Assembly: GCA_963980215.1 (NCBI GenBank)
Contig: CAXBYZ010000001.1
Span: 1 to 64,000 of the forward strand
Direction: 5' to 3'
Source of the DNA: CAXBYZ01 sp963980215
GTDB lineage: Bacteria > Patescibacteriota > Microgenomatia > UBA1400 > CG1-02-47-37
Length of the DNA stretch: 64,000 nucleotides
In this document: positions 30,487 through 39,333 of the stretch, in pieces
How positions within the stretch are numbered: position 1 is the first letter of the stretch
Layout: the number at the start of each line of letters is the position of its first letter
The notes under the pieces: model-generated
Told to the model about the DNA's origin: nothing
Seen by the model: only the letters and a program-made list of their open reading frames with translations
The model's database searches: none
Program-made: the position numbers and the translations under genes

Positions 30487-31482
30487 ACTTTTTTTAGGCT
30501 TAATTTTTAAAATTAAAATTGAGATGGCAATAACAAGCAGATAGCTTAATAAAGTTGGGGCGACCGGAACGAGAGATAAATCAAATTTAAGTAAATGAAG
30601 TGGCATGGGGTGAGCTAGGTAAATAAGATAAGAGTTTTGGCCAAACCAAGCTAAGTATTTATTTTTAAGTAATTTAGAGGTATTGGTAAGAAAAAAGCCA
30701 ATCAGACCAATTGCATAAATGAAGTTTGGTAATTTTGCAAAGCGAATAGCTTGAATAATATCCCCGCTTGAACTAACTATTTTTGAGGCTTCAAAAACTG
30801 ATAAAAATAAACCTATAAATATTAGAGTGATTGAACTTCTCTTTGAGATAAACTTATCTTGACTGGCAAGGTAGATACCTAAGATGAAGTAGCCAGTCCA
30901 AACTAAAATATTACTGTGTTGAAGCTGATCTGGGATAAAAGGAATTTTTAGAGTGAAGTAGGAGTACAGACCTAGCTTTATAACTAGAGCTAAGGAGAGA
31001 AGGGGTAGTAATAGTTTTTTGGGTAGTTTTTTTAGTAAGGCAAAGACTAGATAGAGTTTGAAGATAACCGGAACAAAGTAAAGATGGTAGTCGGCCCGAC
31101 CGTTGAATATGATTTGAGAAGCTGACCAGCCACTTAAAACCTTCCACCAAGGTTTGATAAAAATTGACAAAGCTATGTAGTAGGCTGACCAAAGAATGTA
31201 TAGAGGCAGGGTGGTGAAGCTTCTTTTTTTGATAAAAGATTTGAAGACAAAAGGTTTTTGTTGATAACTTAAACTTAGACCAAAACCAGACAGAAAGATA
31301 AAGATTGGGACGCAGAAACGCATGACTTGATCTAGAGATAGAAAGATTAAGTTTTGAGGGTGAGTGGTAAACTGTTCTTGAGTGGCGAGGGTAAGAAGGT
31401 GAATAGAAACAACAGCAAGAATAGATAGACCTTTGGCGGAGTTGACGGTGAGCCTGTCTTTATTAATTAAGGCGACAGACAT
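30472..31482 (-). CDS. Acyltransferase family 3 membrane protein (OafA-like)
   Basis: 336 residues, about ten membrane helices. The start NSAKGLSILAVVSIHLL carries the conserved His of acyltransferase-3 proteins, and VPIFIFLSGFGLSLSY follows. These enzymes put acetyl or other acyl groups on surface glycans. The basic C-terminus KPKKSARKQ and stop are encoded by the antisense of the rnpB terminator and P1 strand. Sits 1 nt from the AI-2E-type permease gene upstream. Confidence 0.88.
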   Translation of the reverse strand: MSVALINKDRLTVNSAKGLSILAVVSIHLLTLATQEQFTTHPQNLIFLSLDQVMRFCVPIFIFLSGFGLSLSYQQKPFVFKSFIKKRSFTTLPLYILWSAYYIALSIFIKPWWKVLSGWSASQIIFNGRADYHLYFVPVIFKLYLVFALLKKLPKKLLLPLLSLALVIKLGLYSYFTLKIPFIPDQLQHSNILVWTGYFILGIYLASQDKFISKRSSITLIFIGLFLSVFEASKIVSSSGDIIQAIRFAKLPNFIYAIGLIGFFLTNTSKLLKNKYLAWFGQNSYLIYLAHPMPLHLLKFDLSLVPVAPTLLSYLLVIAISILILKIKPKKSARKQ

Positions 31483-32463
31483 TTATTGTTTTTTAAGATG
31501 AGTCTTGTAGAGGTCGTTGATGAGGATTTCTAGGAATAAAACTGTGGGGAGAGAAAGAATGGCTCCGGTAGCCCCAGCAACCCTAAAACCGATCATTAAA
31601 GAAATGATGACCACGAGCGGACTAACACCGACGGCTTTGGAAAATATCTTGGGGACAATGAGGTTGTTTTCTAGTTGTTGGATAACAAAGTAGAGAGCAA
31701 AGACTGCTAAGCCTAAAATTGGAGAAGTACCAAGAGCAACTAAAATAGCTGGAACCATAGAAAGAGTGGGGCCGATGTTGGGAATTATTTCAAGTAAACC
31801 TGCGATGAAAGCAAGTGGGACGGCAAACTCAACTCCAAGGAAAGTAAGACCAATGTATGACATAAGACCAACAATTAGCATGAGGGCTAGTTGACCACGA
31901 ACCCAACTACCTAGTTTTAGTTCTAGTTTGGTGATGAATTGTTCGGCATGCTTTTCTTTATCTCCTGTCCCAAAAAGAAAGGTTAGGTATTTTTTTAGAT
32001 TTTTTCTTTCAATTATTAAGTAAAAGACAACCACCATAAGGGTGAAGATTTGGATAACGTTGTTGAAAGTGCTGACAACTATCTTAAGTATTTGTTGTGG
32101 TAGAGTGGCAAAGTGTGACTCGAATACGGAGAAGTCAAACCTTCCTTGACTGAGCTGAGCTACGTCTTGGGGAAGTCTGGAAATAAACTTGGATGATTGT
32201 TCGACTAGAGGTGGAACTAGAGAGGCAACACCAAAACTGATAATTAACCACATTAGAATAAAGAAAACAGTGGTGCTTAGACCACGGGGAATTTTTCTTT
32301 TCTCTAGCTTATCGACCATGGGAGATAGAGCTGACATAAAGATGATGGCGATAAAGATGAATAAAATGATGTGGCGAATTTGAAATAAAAACCAGATAAA
32401 GATTAAAAATAAGATGGTGAAGATGATGGTTTTGTGAGATATCTCGACTTTGGCTGGTTTCAT
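31483..32463 (-). CDS. AI-2E family transporter
   Basis: 326 residues, about eight membrane helices in the usual arrangement; IPRGLSTTVFFILMW, LLEIIPNIGPTLSMVPAILVAL and NNLIVPKIFSKAVGVSPLVVI are family blocks. Members export various small molecules or act as antiporters; the AI-2 role cannot be assumed. Follows miaA after 1 nt and precedes the acyltransferase, one operon. Confidence 0.9.
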   Translation of the reverse strand: MKPAKVEISHKTIIFTILFLIFIWFLFQIRHIILFIFIAIIFMSALSPMVDKLEKRKIPRGLSTTVFFILMWLIISFGVASLVPPLVEQSSKFISRLPQDVAQLSQGRFDFSVFESHFATLPQQILKIVVSTFNNVIQIFTLMVVVFYLIIERKNLKKYLTFLFGTGDKEKHAEQFITKLELKLGSWVRGQLALMLIVGLMSYIGLTFLGVEFAVPLAFIAGLLEIIPNIGPTLSMVPAILVALGTSPILGLAVFALYFVIQQLENNLIVPKIFSKAVGVSPLVVIISLMIGFRVAGATGAILSLPTVLFLEILINDLYKTHLKKQ

Positions 32464-32464
32464 A

Positions 32465-33397
32465 TTACTTAGTATACCAAGTAGCTACTTGATTGACTAT
32501 ATGTTGGTAGTAATCTGGCTTGGAGATATCAAACCAGTTGATATTTTTTTGTTTATTGAACCAAGTTAGTTGACGACGAAGATATTGTTTTTCAGCTAAA
32601 TTCCAAGTTTGTTCAAGTTCTTTTGTAGCTATTTCTTTATCGAAAAATAATCGCCATTGCTTGTAACCCATGGCTGACATGGAGGGTAGATTAAAAGAGT
32701 AACCTTTTTTTATTAATGACTCTACTTCTTTTTGTGAACCGAATTTGATTCGCTTAATAACTCTTGCCTTTATATTAGCATCTAGAATTTTTTTATCTGC
32801 AGTGAGGCCGAGCCAGAGAGAATCTAGTTTTAAAGATTTTGGTTTTAATGATTTCTGGTTGTGGATAGCTACTTCGATAGCCCGTATGAGGCGACGAGGA
32901 TTTAGGCTATCTGAGTTATTCAGGGAGTTAAATTTATCTGGATTTATTTTTTTTAAAGTATTTGCTAGTTTAGTTCGTGATAGTTTTTCTAGTTTTTTTC
33001 TTAGAGATGGATTGGGGGGAATGTTGATGGTGTCTATGCTTCCAGTTACGGCTTTTAAGTAAAGGCCGGTGCCACCGACTAGAATTGGGAGTTGATTTTG
33101 ATGGTGAATTTTTTTGATTAATGGTTTGGTAAATTTAATAAAGTGGCCGACGGAAAAATCTTGGTTGGGATTGATTAGATCGTAGCCCCAAACTTTTATC
33201 CCTTTAATTAAGTAGTGGCCATCTTTTTGTTGTTTGGCATTTAATGGCAAATCTTTACCGGTACCGATATCCATACCTTTGTAGACTTGCCTGGAGTCGG
33301 CTGAGATAATTTGGCCGTTGTATTTTTTGGCTAACTTTAAACCTAAGCTAGTTTTGCCAGTAGCAGTAGGGCCGCAGATGACGAGTGCTTTTTTCAT
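32465..33397 (-). CDS. miaA: tRNA dimethylallyltransferase MiaA
   Basis: 310 residues. Adds the isopentenyl group to A37 of tRNAs reading UNN codons, the first step before MiaB. Motifs: VICGPTATGKTSLGLKLAKKY (P-loop), ADSRQVYKGMDIGTGK, VGGTGLYLKAV, NPRRLIRAIEV, and YLRRQLTWFNKQ. Start overlaps the miaB stop by 4 nt, so both steps of ms2i6A are cotranslated. Confidence 0.96.
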   Translation of the reverse strand: MKKALVICGPTATGKTSLGLKLAKKYNGQIISADSRQVYKGMDIGTGKDLPLNAKQQKDGHYLIKGIKVWGYDLINPNQDFSVGHFIKFTKPLIKKIHHQNQLPILVGGTGLYLKAVTGSIDTINIPPNPSLRKKLEKLSRTKLANTLKKINPDKFNSLNNSDSLNPRRLIRAIEVAIHNQKSLKPKSLKLDSLWLGLTADKKILDANIKARVIKRIKFGSQKEVESLIKKGYSFNLPSMSAMGYKQWRLFFDKEIATKELEQTWNLAEKQYLRRQLTWFNKQKNINWFDISKPDYYQHIVNQVATWYTK

Positions 33398-34578
33398 TTA
33401 ATAACTATTGGTCTTGTCTTTAGGTGGGGTTTGTTGATTAATCTCTCCAGGATTAGCCAACGATGTTTTTTTTCTTTGGGGGGGATTATGTCTTTGAATA
33501 GCTTGTCTGAAGCGGTGTTGGGCCGAGGTGAGTATTGAGCTACGAAAGCAACTTTGAAGCCTACTTTTTTGGCTAGATCGATAGTGTCATTGAAGTCTTT
33601 TTTGGTTTCTCCGGGAAAACCGACGATAATATCTGTGCCAAGTTGTATATCTGGAATTGATTTTTTTAATTTTTTGATTAAACTCAAGTAGTCTTCTCTG
33701 GTGTATCCCCTGTTCATTTTCTTTAAAATTTTGTTTGAGCCTGATTGAACTGGAAGGTGAATGTATCGATCGATTTTTTTGTGATCTTTAATACACTTGA
33801 TTAAATGGTCTGAAAAATCCCAAGGATTGGGAGTGAGGAATCTAACTATTTTGATTTGATCGTACTGACAAATTTTTTCTAGTAACTTAACGAAAGGTGG
33901 TTTGCCGGTAGTTTTTTTGTATTGTGATTGGTTGGTGGGAAGAGTGATATTTTTCGGGTCGTGCATTAGGAGTTTTCTTATGTTAATGCCAAGCTTTTCA
34001 AGACCGTAGGAGTTAACGTTTTGACCGACTAGAGTAATTTGGGTGTAGCCATTTTTAACTAGGTCATCGATTTCTTTTAAAATATCTTTGATGGGACGAG
34101 ATTTTTCTCGACCACGGGAAAAAGGAACAATACAGTAGGTACAAAATGAGTTGCAACCACTAGAGATAGAGATCCATGCATGTTTTTTGTCTCTTCTAAT
34201 GGTGGGGAGGTTGAAACCAACTTCCATGATGGGGAGAATTTCATCTACAAACGGAAGCATTTTTAAAAGCTTTTCCTCGCCGTGGTGAATCATGCAGCCG
34301 GTGAGAATGATTTTGGGCCCCACTTTGCCAAGGCTTCGCGGGGTAAATTTTTTTTCTTGATTTTTATATTTTTGGGAGAGATTGTAGATGAGACCGACGA
34401 CGCGATCTTCGGCTCGTTGGCGAACAGCACAAGAGTTGATGATGATTTCGTCGGCTTGATTGACGGTTTTGGCGGGTTTAAATCCCCTAGCTTGATAATC
34501 ACCGGCAATTCTTTCGGAGTCGGATTTATTTGCCTGACAACCGAAAGTATAGATGTAGTAAGTCTTGGTGTGAACCAT
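33394..34578 (-). CDS. miaB: tRNA methylthiotransferase MiaB, lacking TRAM domain
   Basis: 394 residues. Adds methylthio to i6A37 using two 4Fe-4S clusters. The N-terminal UPF0004 domain has Cys in YTFGCQANKSD, NSCAVRQRAED and ILTGCMIHHGE; the radical-SAM motif is GCNSFCTYCIVPFSRGRE. It ends soon after the radical-SAM domain, some 60-80 residues short of normal MiaB, so the C-terminal TRAM RNA-binding domain is missing. TAAAAT ends 6 nt before the ATG: leaderless. Partner miaA is next. Confidence 0.92.
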   Translation of the reverse strand: MVHTKTYYIYTFGCQANKSDSERIAGDYQARGFKPAKTVNQADEIIINSCAVRQRAEDRVVGLIYNLSQKYKNQEKKFTPRSLGKVGPKIILTGCMIHHGEEKLLKMLPFVDEILPIMEVGFNLPTIRRDKKHAWISISSGCNSFCTYCIVPFSRGREKSRPIKDILKEIDDLVKNGYTQITLVGQNVNSYGLEKLGINIRKLLMHDPKNITLPTNQSQYKKTTGKPPFVKLLEKICQYDQIKIVRFLTPNPWDFSDHLIKCIKDHKKIDRYIHLPVQSGSNKILKKMNRGYTREDYLSLIKKLKKSIPDIQLGTDIIVGFPGETKKDFNDTIDLAKKVGFKVAFVAQYSPRPNTASDKLFKDIIPPKEKKHRWLILERLINKPHLKTRPIVIK

Positions 34579-34606
34579 GAAGGTATTTTAACAGATGTTT
34601 CTTTGT

Positions 34607-35392
34607 TTAACTTGAAGCTGAGGAGTATTTGGTTAGGGAGAAATGCCAGAATTTAAAAGAGAGAAAATAGACAGTTAGGGAGATGGCGAGAGCGATGAAG
34701 ATGGTTGGAGAAGGAATGAGGCCATAAAGAGACTTGGCTGGGAAAGTAAAGATAACAGCAATGGGGACAATGTAGGTAAGAAAAGTGCGGATAAATTCGA
34801 CGTAGATGTCTATAGGAACTTTGGCCATTTCTGAAAGATCTCTAAAGATCCACATAGTGTGATCAACTTCGGTGGTCATGACTCCAATTGAGGCGATAAC
34901 AATGTGAAGGGAAGTTAAGATAATTAGAGAGGCTAAACTTAAAATGCCAAAATGAAGAAGTTCTATTGGAGAAACTTGAGGGAATCTTTTGACTAAAAAG
35001 GTAATAACCAAAACAAGTAAAGGTAAATCTAGAAAGTCGGTGTGCTTGGTCATGATTTGAAATAAAGGGCTGATAGGTTTTAGTAAGCGGTAGTCAAAGT
35101 TACCTGAAATAATTTCTGACCTAAACCAGTAGATGCCTCGGTATAAAAATTGGCCAAGGAGGTCGAATAAGTTAAAGATTAGAAAAAAAGTGATTAGTTG
35201 GTCTATTGAGTAACCAGCGACTAGTTGGATTTTGTCTTTTAAGACTAGCAGAAAGATGATGTATAAAAAGAAACGGGCGAACTTCCCGGTAATAAATAGA
35301 ATTGAAGATAGTCTGGTGGCAACCAAGGAAACGAGAGTTAACTCGCTTGATTTAATCCAGTAGTACCAGTAAGTTTTTAGTTTAGCGACCAT
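34607..35392 (-). CDS. ABC-2 type permease subunit
   Basis: 261 residues, six membrane helices. FLIFNLFDLLGQFLYRGIYWFRSEIISGNFDYRLLKPISPLF is typical of the ABC2_membrane_6 family. Third gene of an ATPase-permease-permease set; its start overlaps the preceding permease by 11 nt. Probably one half of an exporter channel, substrate unknown. Confidence 0.85.
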   Translation of the reverse strand: MVAKLKTYWYYWIKSSELTLVSLVATRLSSILFITGKFARFFLYIIFLLVLKDKIQLVAGYSIDQLITFFLIFNLFDLLGQFLYRGIYWFRSEIISGNFDYRLLKPISPLFQIMTKHTDFLDLPLLVLVITFLVKRFPQVSPIELLHFGILSLASLIILTSLHIVIASIGVMTTEVDHTMWIFRDLSEMAKVPIDIYVEFIRTFLTYIVPIAVIFTFPAKSLYGLIPSPTIFIALAISLTVYFLSFKFWHFSLTKYSSASS

Positions 35393-36182
35393 AGGCTCCG
35401 TAGACTTTTAGTCCTTTTTTAAAGACTGCTGTAGATATTTTGTACAAGATAAAGACCCAAGCTAGCATGATGATAATTGTTAGTCCGACTTGATTAGCTG
35501 GAATCCTACCTAAGTATATTTGCATGGGGTAAAACATAAAGTAACCGAAGGGTAGAATCTTGAAGATAGTTTGAGCAACTGCCGGAAAGATGTCTAGTGG
35601 AAAAGTGTCTCCTGCTAGAAAACCAATGATCATAAAGACTATGAATCTTAGAGGCCAACCATTGTGCTCGGGATACCAAAATGTAAAACAACTAACTAAG
35701 AAGCTAAAGAAGAAGTACATAAGAGTGGCTATTAATGCTGCTACTATAAAAGCAACAAAGTACCATGGGTTATTGGGAAAGATAAATGGAGGTTTGATAA
35801 CTAGAAAAATAATTACCATTTCTGGGATAAAGAAAGCTAAATTCAGGGCTTTGTCGGCTATGTCACGGGCTAACCAGTTTTTTAAGTAGTTTATTGGCTT
35901 AACTAGATAGTTGTTTAAATCTCCATTGGCGATTTCCATGCCAGCTGAAACACTTCTGGAGCTTAAGACTAAAGACCTTAGGAATGAAGTACCAATAACG
36001 TAAGTTAATAAGGTTTGAGAGTCATAGTTAAAGACCTGATCGTTTTGAGAAAGGATGGCAACCCAAAAGTAGTAGATGGTAAAAAACCAGATAATGGTTC
36101 TGACTCGCCACATAATGAAGTTGAGACGATAGACAAAACCATTAGACCAGCTAGTCTTGGTAATTTGCCAGTATTTTTTCAT
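35382..36182 (-). CDS. ABC-2 type permease subunit
   Basis: 266 residues, six membrane helices. RSLVLSSRSVSAGMEIANGDLNNYLVKPINYLKNWLARDIADK is the same ABC2_membrane_6-like segment as in the following gene, with which it should form a heterodimer. Starts 1 nt after the ATPase stop. Confidence 0.85.
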   Translation of the reverse strand: MKKYWQITKTSWSNGFVYRLNFIMWRVRTIIWFFTIYYFWVAILSQNDQVFNYDSQTLLTYVIGTSFLRSLVLSSRSVSAGMEIANGDLNNYLVKPINYLKNWLARDIADKALNLAFFIPEMVIIFLVIKPPFIFPNNPWYFVAFIVAALIATLMYFFFSFLVSCFTFWYPEHNGWPLRFIVFMIIGFLAGDTFPLDIFPAVAQTIFKILPFGYFMFYPMQIYLGRIPANQVGLTIIIMLAWVFILYKISTAVFKKGLKVYGAYGR

Positions 36183-36183
36183 T

Positions 36184-37173
36184 TCAGGAAAGATCGCGAC
36201 CGGTAAAAACTTCTCTGATGATGTCTTCTATTGATGATTCTAAAATATTTAAGTCAGCGACGGGGAAGCTCTCTAGTAATTTGGCAGCGACAGAGTTGGC
36301 TGATTTTCTTTTGACCGAGAAAGTGACACGAGGGGGGTCAAATTTTTTGATCTTGGCGGCTCTAATAGTTTTAAAATCTTTTTTCTCTATTGGTTTTGAG
36401 AAAGTGACTTCTAGAATCTTTCGATCGGCGTATTTTTTGATGATTTCATCTAGCAAGCCGTCGAAGAAAACTGTGCCTTTGTCGATGATGATAACTCGGT
36501 CGCATAACTCTTTGACGTCGTCCATGTAGTGGGAGGTAAGAATTATAGTGGCTTGGTATTTTTGGTTGTATTCTTTTAGGAACTCTCTGATTTTTTGTTG
36601 CATGACAACGTCTAAGCCAATGGTTGGTTCGTCTAAAAATAATACTTTTGGGGAATGTAGGAGAGCGGCGACAAGCTCGCACTTCATTCTTTGACCTAGG
36701 GATAGTTTTCTAACTTGGATTTTTAGAATGTCTTTTAGGTCTAACATTTTGGTTAGGTCATCTAGGGTTTTTTTAAATTGTTTTTTGTCGATCTCGTAAA
36801 TTTCGCGGTTTAAAATGAACGAGTCTAGGGCTGGTAGGTCCCACCAGAGCTGATTTTTTTGACCCATGATGAGGGAAAATTGTTTTTGGAAGGCTGGTTT
36901 TCTATCAAAGGGGGTGAAACCCAGAACACTAACGTCTCCGGCGGTGGGGTAAAGTAGTCCTGATAAAACCTTTAGGGTGGTGGTTTTGCCAGCACCGTTT
37001 GGGCCAATGAATCCGACCAACTCACCTTCTTTGATGGAAAAAGATATGTCGTTGACGGCTTTGACACTTTGATACTCTCTTTTAAATAAAGATTTTACAG
37101 AACCTTTTAAACCCGGTTCTTTTTGGTGAACTTTGTAGTATTTCTTTAGGTTTTTGACTTTAATAACTGACAT
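36184..37173 (-). CDS. ABC transporter ATP-binding protein (NatA/CcmA-like)
   Basis: 329 residues. Walker A GPNGAGKTT, Q-loop near MGQKNQLWW, signature LSLGQRMK, Walker B KVLFLDEPTIGLD, H-loop LTSHYMD. A C-terminal extension of about 80 residues is usual in DrrA/NatA ATPases. Energises the two permeases downstream. TAGAAT ends 6 nt before the ATG, so the mRNA is probably leaderless. Confidence 0.94.
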   Translation of the reverse strand: MSVIKVKNLKKYYKVHQKEPGLKGSVKSLFKREYQSVKAVNDISFSIKEGELVGFIGPNGAGKTTTLKVLSGLLYPTAGDVSVLGFTPFDRKPAFQKQFSLIMGQKNQLWWDLPALDSFILNREIYEIDKKQFKKTLDDLTKMLDLKDILKIQVRKLSLGQRMKCELVAALLHSPKVLFLDEPTIGLDVVMQQKIREFLKEYNQKYQATIILTSHYMDDVKELCDRVIIIDKGTVFFDGLLDEIIKKYADRKILEVTFSKPIEKKDFKTIRAAKIKKFDPPRVTFSVKRKSANSVAAKLLESFPVADLNILESSIEDIIREVFTGRDLS

Positions 37174-37240
37174 ATTTTTATTCTATCACGATGAAGCGGA
37201 GGTGTAGTGTTTTAAAGCAAAAAGGTAGAAGGGTGGAGAT

Positions 37241-37516
37241 TTATTTTTTAACTAATCTTTTGAGGGTTTTGCCGACCAGGAAGCGGACAACGCGGTGAGA
37301 TTTGATGATTAGATCTTCTCCTGTTTGAGGATTGCGTCCTTTTTTGTCTTTAACTTTACTAACTTTGAAAGTGCCAAAACCTGAAAGAACAATTTTTTCA
37401 CCTTTGTTGATTTGTCTAACAATTTCGTCTAGGAAAGCGTCGACACATTCGTGAGCGGCTTTTTTTGTAAGGTGAGATTTTTTGGCAACTATCTCTATCA
37501 ATTCTGCTTTAGTCAT
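37241..37516 (-). CDS. hup: HU-family DNA-binding protein
   Basis: 91 residues, normal HU length. KAELIEIVAKKSHLTKKAAHECVDAFLDEI, then VLSGFGTFKVSKVKDKKGRNPQTGEDLIIKSHRVVRFLVGKTLKRLV with the DNA-embracing arm (RNPQTG). Nucleoid compaction and bending. Monocistronic; TATACT (37523-37528) ends 6 nt before the ATG, leaderless despite expected high expression. Confidence 0.96.
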   Translation of the reverse strand: MTKAELIEIVAKKSHLTKKAAHECVDAFLDEIVRQINKGEKIVLSGFGTFKVSKVKDKKGRNPQTGEDLIIKSHRVVRFLVGKTLKRLVKK

Positions 37517-37522
37517 ATAGCT

Positions 37523-37528
37523 AGTATA
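37523..37528 (-). promoter_or_regulatory. hup -10 box (leaderless spacing)
   Basis: TATACT on the minus strand, 6 nt before the hup ATG; no SD present. TTGATT lies 20 bp upstream, a weak -35. Confidence 0.55.
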
Positions 37529-37581
37529 TTAGCTGATATATCAGCCTGAATCAAGCGGTAATTTAAATGATTAAAGTCTGA

Positions 37582-39117
37582 TTATGTGGTTGCTTCGGTT
37601 TTGGTTTCTCTGGTAACTGATACTTTGATCTGGCCTGGAAAATCTTTGACATCTTCTTTGATTTTATCTCTGATGTCGTTGGCTAGTTTGGTTGCCCCAT
37701 CGTCATCTAACTCTTGCGGGTTAGCTATGACTCTAACTTCTCGACCGGCTTGAATAGCAAAAGCTGATTTAACCCCGTTAAAAGATTTGGCAATGTCTTC
37801 TAGCTCTGTCATTCTTTGAATGTAACCATCGTGATCTTCATATCTTGCCCCTGGCCTTGAACCGGAGATAGCATCTGAGATGTAGACCAAGACTGATTCT
37901 GTCGAGGAAAATGGCTTGTCTTCATGGTGTTCGGCTACACAGTCGATAACTGCCTGAGGAAGCCGATGTTTCTTTAGAAACTTAACTCCAAGCTCAACGT
38001 GAGTACCTTCTTCATCGTTGATAACTTTACCAATGTCGTGAAGAAGACAAGCTAACCTGACAATGTTGACATCTGCACCAACCTCGTGAGCTAACTTGAT
38101 ACCAATTTTAGTCTCTTCTAGGGTGTGAGTGATCATACTTTGACCATAAGAGAAGCGGTATTTGAAGCGACCAAGCATGTCGATAACGGGAATTGGGAGG
38201 TTATAGACTTTGACAGCATGACAAAGCTTTTCACCTTCTTGGTGCATTAATCTTTCTAGATCTTTTTTGACTCTTTGATAAACCTCTTCAATACGAGAAG
38301 GCTGGATTCTGCCGTCGGCTAAAAGTTTTTCTAGAGTTACTCTAGCGATTTCTCTTCTGATCGAGTCAAAGCAAGAAAGCCTGATAACTCCGGCTTCATC
38401 TAGATCGACCTCGACACCAGTAACTTTTTCAAAGGTTCTAATATTTCTACCTTCCCTACCAATAACCCGACCCTTTATCTCTTCATCTTTGACTTTGATG
38501 AGTGAGACGGTGTACTCGGCTACATAGTCAGTGGCTCCGTGACGCATAGCTTCAACTAAAAGTTCTTTTGATTTGACTTCAGCCTCAGCTTTGGCTTTTT
38601 TCTCTGCTCCAGTAATGATCTCGGCAATATCTCTGGTCATTCTATTTTCGTAGGCCTTGATAATTAATTCTTGAGCTTCTTCTTTTTTAAGCTTGGCGAT
38701 TTTTTCTAGTTTTTCAAGTTGTTTTTTCTTGGTTGCGTCAATACTTTCAAGTTTTTTGGTTATAACTTGTTCCTGACTGGAAACTGATTTTTCTCGGTGT
38801 TCAATGGCTCCTAGTTTGTGTTCTAGTTCAGCTCGTTGCCTTAAAGCTTCTTCTTTTAGTTTGCCAGCATCTTGAACCATTCTTTGAGCATTGGCGTCGG
38901 CTTGACGCTTGATGTCAAAAGCTTTGTCTTTGGCTTCTATGATAAGCTCTCTAGCTTTGTTTTCTATCTCGGCTAAGTTGATGGTTGATTGAGGAGTTGG
39001 TTTTGCGTTTGGAGTTTTAGTTTTGGGTGGTTTTTGAGGTTTTGCTTGAGGCTTACCGGCTGATTTTTGAGCGGGTTGATTACTAACAATTTTGGTAAAG
39101 CGTGAAAAAAATGACAT
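37582..39117 (-). CDS. rny: Ribonuclease Y, apparently without membrane anchor
   Basis: 511 residues. Endoribonuclease that starts mRNA decay. The coiled coil (about 50-190) is followed by the KH domain (VIGREGRNIRTFEKVTGVEVDLDEAG) and the HD domain (VRLACLLHDIGKVIND, AVIDCVAEHHEDK). Usual RNase Y begins with a membrane helix; here the first 45 residues are Pro/Lys/Gln-rich (PQAKPQKPPKTKTP) with no hydrophobic stretch, so it looks soluble. SD AAAGGA 6 nt before the ATG. Preceded by hairpins in a 224-nt gap. Confidence 0.93.
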   Translation of the reverse strand: MSFFSRFTKIVSNQPAQKSAGKPQAKPQKPPKTKTPNAKPTPQSTINLAEIENKARELIIEAKDKAFDIKRQADANAQRMVQDAGKLKEEALRQRAELEHKLGAIEHREKSVSSQEQVITKKLESIDATKKKQLEKLEKIAKLKKEEAQELIIKAYENRMTRDIAEIITGAEKKAKAEAEVKSKELLVEAMRHGATDYVAEYTVSLIKVKDEEIKGRVIGREGRNIRTFEKVTGVEVDLDEAGVIRLSCFDSIRREIARVTLEKLLADGRIQPSRIEEVYQRVKKDLERLMHQEGEKLCHAVKVYNLPIPVIDMLGRFKYRFSYGQSMITHTLEETKIGIKLAHEVGADVNIVRLACLLHDIGKVINDEEGTHVELGVKFLKKHRLPQAVIDCVAEHHEDKPFSSTESVLVYISDAISGSRPGARYEDHDGYIQRMTELEDIAKSFNGVKSAFAIQAGREVRVIANPQELDDDGATKLANDIRDKIKEDVKDFPGQIKVSVTRETKTEATT

Positions 39118-39136
39118 ATTTATCCTTTATTAAGAG

Positions 39137-39165
39137 CAGGTTACGAACCTATTTGAAGTTCCTAA
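39137..39165. repeat. AGGTTACGAACCT hairpin in rny leader
   Basis: GGTTACGAACC is itself palindromic and GTTACGAAC also pairs with GTTCCTAAC about 10 nt away. Same type as the palindromes at 18087, 60251 and 61790. Confidence 0.4.
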
Positions 39166-39182
39166 CAACTGCAAGCTATATT
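39153..39182 (+). promoter_or_regulatory. Possible plus-strand promoter for the 39192 RNA
   Basis: TTGAAG (39153-39158), 18 bp, TATATT (39177-39182). Expected start near 39190. It faces the 3' end of recX, so no known gene would use it except the structured element that follows. Confidence 0.35.
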
Positions 39183-39191
39183 TAGTTTTTG

Positions 39192-39311
39192 GATAAATGG
39201 CGAAGGAAAAACTAATTCCGATACGGACCCGGCAGTTAAGCGGGGGTTGAGGTAAAGACTGATTTAGATTGATACAACAACATTTTTAGTTAATAATAAT
39301 CGCTATTTATC
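39192..39311 (+). ncRNA. Candidate 120-nt structured RNA of unknown class
   Basis: GATAAATGGCG (39192-39202) pairs over 11 bp (one G-T) with CGCTATTTATC (39301-39311), closing an element of exactly 120 nt. Inside are GGAA-AAACTAA-TTCC, CCG-ATA-CGG and CCCG-GCAGTTAAG-CGGG. Size, closed ends and the GGCAGTTAAGC stretch recall 5S rRNA, but helices II/III of 5S cannot be drawn, so I do not call it 5S. A plus-strand promoter and a terminator-like hairpin bracket it. A 17-codon ORF (39197-39250, MAKEKLIPIRTRQLSGG) lies at the start. Strand is uncertain; on the minus strand it would be part of the rny leader. Confidence 0.4.
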
Positions 39312-39314
39312 GAT

Positions 39315-39333
39315 AAGAGTATTCTACTCTTTT
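39315..39333 (+). terminator. Hairpin with T tract after the 39192 element
   Basis: AAGAGTA-TTC-TACTCTT followed by TT and further T/A. The T tract is on the plus strand, which supports a plus-strand transcript ending here rather than recX termination. Confidence 0.45.

Noticed and set aside
32464..32480. TATACT 7 nt before the AI-2E gene as a promoter
   Set aside because: These bases are the last codons of miaA (W-Y-T-K); the genes are 1 nt apart and better read as one operon.
39192..39311. 5S rRNA gene
   Set aside because: Length, end helix and GTTAAGC fit, but the helix II/III arm cannot be paired; kept only as an unknown RNA candidate.
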